Assembly (NCBI RefSeq): GCF_001687105.1
Contig: NZ_CP014595.1
Coordinates: forward strand, 558,001 to 622,000
Reading direction: 5' to 3'
DNA from: Salipiger sp. CCB-MM3
GTDB lineage: Bacteria > Pseudomonadota > Alphaproteobacteria > Rhodobacterales > Rhodobacteraceae
DNA: 64,000 bases
Shown: in pieces, positions 63,628 to 64,000 of the stretch
How positions within the stretch are numbered: position 1 is the first letter of the stretch
Layout of the letters: each line of letters begins with the position of its first letter
Made by a program: the position numbers and the translations under genes
Notes under the pieces: generated by a model
Database searches by the model: none
Told to the model about the DNA's origin: nothing
Seen by the model: the letters and a program-made list of their open reading frames with translations, nothing else

Positions 63628-64000
63628 GTGCGAACGCGTCTCGCGATCAAATGGCACGCGCTGCTAGAGCGCTACTTTCCGGAACGCCGACTTTTTCTGA
63701 GATCGGACAATGACACGCGGTTCATCCGGCTCCGATCCGGCACGCAGGCCGCCGCGACGCTTGGCATCGCCCTCACCGTGGGCTGGACCATCGTCGCCAC
63801 CGCCATCCTGATGATGGACAGCATCAGCGCAGGCAATTTCCGCGAGCAGGCCCGCCGCGACCAGACCACCTATCAGCAGCGCCTCAACGAGCTTTCGCGC
63901 GAACGCGACGTGCGCGCCGCCGAGGCCAAGGCCGCGCAGGAGCGTTTCAACGTTGCGCTGACGCAGGTCTCCGAAATGCAGTCGCAACTGCTGGACAGCG
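63628..64000 (+). CDS. M23 family peptidase with DUF5930 N-terminus, partial
   Basis: Only the first 124 codons are in the window, starting at GTG 63628 behind AAGGGA. The sequence reads RTRLAIKWHALLERYFPERR, then LRSDNDTRFIRLRSGTQAAA, a membrane helix (about residues 48-68) and the start of a coiled coil (NFREQARRDQTTYQQRLNEL). This is the DUF5930 arrangement found before LytM/M23 domains in Rhodobacteraceae. The peptidase domain itself lies beyond the edge. Such proteins act on peptidoglycan or regulate amidases. Confidence 0.82.
   Translation, partial: MRTRLAIKWHALLERYFPERRLFLRSDNDTRFIRLRSGTQAAATLGIALTVGWTIVATAILMMDSISAGNFREQARRDQTTYQQRLNELSRERDVRAAEAKAAQERFNVALTQVSEMQSQLLDS

Noticed and set aside
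63372..63713. 113-codon plus-strand frame between bcp and the M23 gene
   Set aside because: It overlaps the M23 start in another frame, shows mixed composition and no ribosome site.

Overview
The window looks like a chromosomal core segment of an alphaproteobacterium of the family Rhodobacteraceae (Roseobacter group). This is inferred from the high GC content, the nuoABCD-lipoprotein-nuoE order, the liu leucine-degradation operon, the DUF2849-cysI-cysH-DUF934 sulfur block, a single-cysteine IscR/DksA style of regulator, and a DUF5930-type M23 peptidase at the right edge. No phage, plasmid, transposase, CRISPR, tRNA or rRNA was seen. The genus cannot be fixed from the sequence alone.

Layout. 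1-4034 (minus): start of the complex I operon, nuoA-B-C-D, a small lipoprotein, then nuoE running off the edge. 4422-13679 (minus): leucine/isovalerate catabolism, transcribed as isovaleryl-CoA dehydrogenase, a 101-aa membrane protein, an AMP-dependent acyl-CoA synthetase, both methylcrotonyl-CoA carboxylase subunits, a glutathione transferase, HMG-CoA lyase and an enoyl-CoA hydratase. 13841-20497: an FMN-binding stress protein, CreA, a FAD monooxygenase, DksA, a MoxR ATPase, a DEAD-box helicase, OsmC and a SelW-like protein. 20507-25259: an Lrp regulator diverging from the assimilatory sulfate block (DUF2849, cysI, cysH, DUF934) plus ferredoxin/flavodoxin-NADP reductase. 25451-30765: a tripartite tricarboxylate transporter (tctCBA) translationally coupled to argE, with a divergent LysR gene.

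30789-41743: two membrane-associated proteins of unknown role, infC with an apparent AUA start codon, a short tandem-repeat array, a molybdopterin-binding protein with XdhC, an orphan DegT aminotransferase, a LysR gene diverging from a 72-codon ORF, then gph, glmU and glmS. 41964-50655 (minus): an 11-gene iscR-suf operon (iscR, an IscS-type desulfurase, sufB, a 64-aa membrane protein, a YbjQ protein, a methyltransferase-like protein, sufC, sufD, two Yip1-type membrane proteins, sufS), with an Irr-type palindrome upstream of iscR. 50824-64000: an alpha/beta hydrolase, an 88-aa protein, an HD hydrolase, lipoamide dehydrogenase, a DUF924 protein, an MFS transporter, a TadE/TadG-like pair, queA, a large AsmA-like protein, a BCP-type peroxiredoxin, and the start of an M23 peptidase.

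Between genes there is a family of GC-rich repeats built around CCCGGGATATTTT next to CCAAGAGGAAG or GTCTAGAC. Two copies form long head-to-head inverted pairs, one sits beside a roughly 26-bp tandem array, and a related string appears to have entered the 5' end of cysH. Two perfect 22-bp palindromes lie side by side downstream of the peroxiredoxin gene. The candidates most worth follow-up are these repeats, the extra genes inside the suf operon, and the non-canonical infC start.
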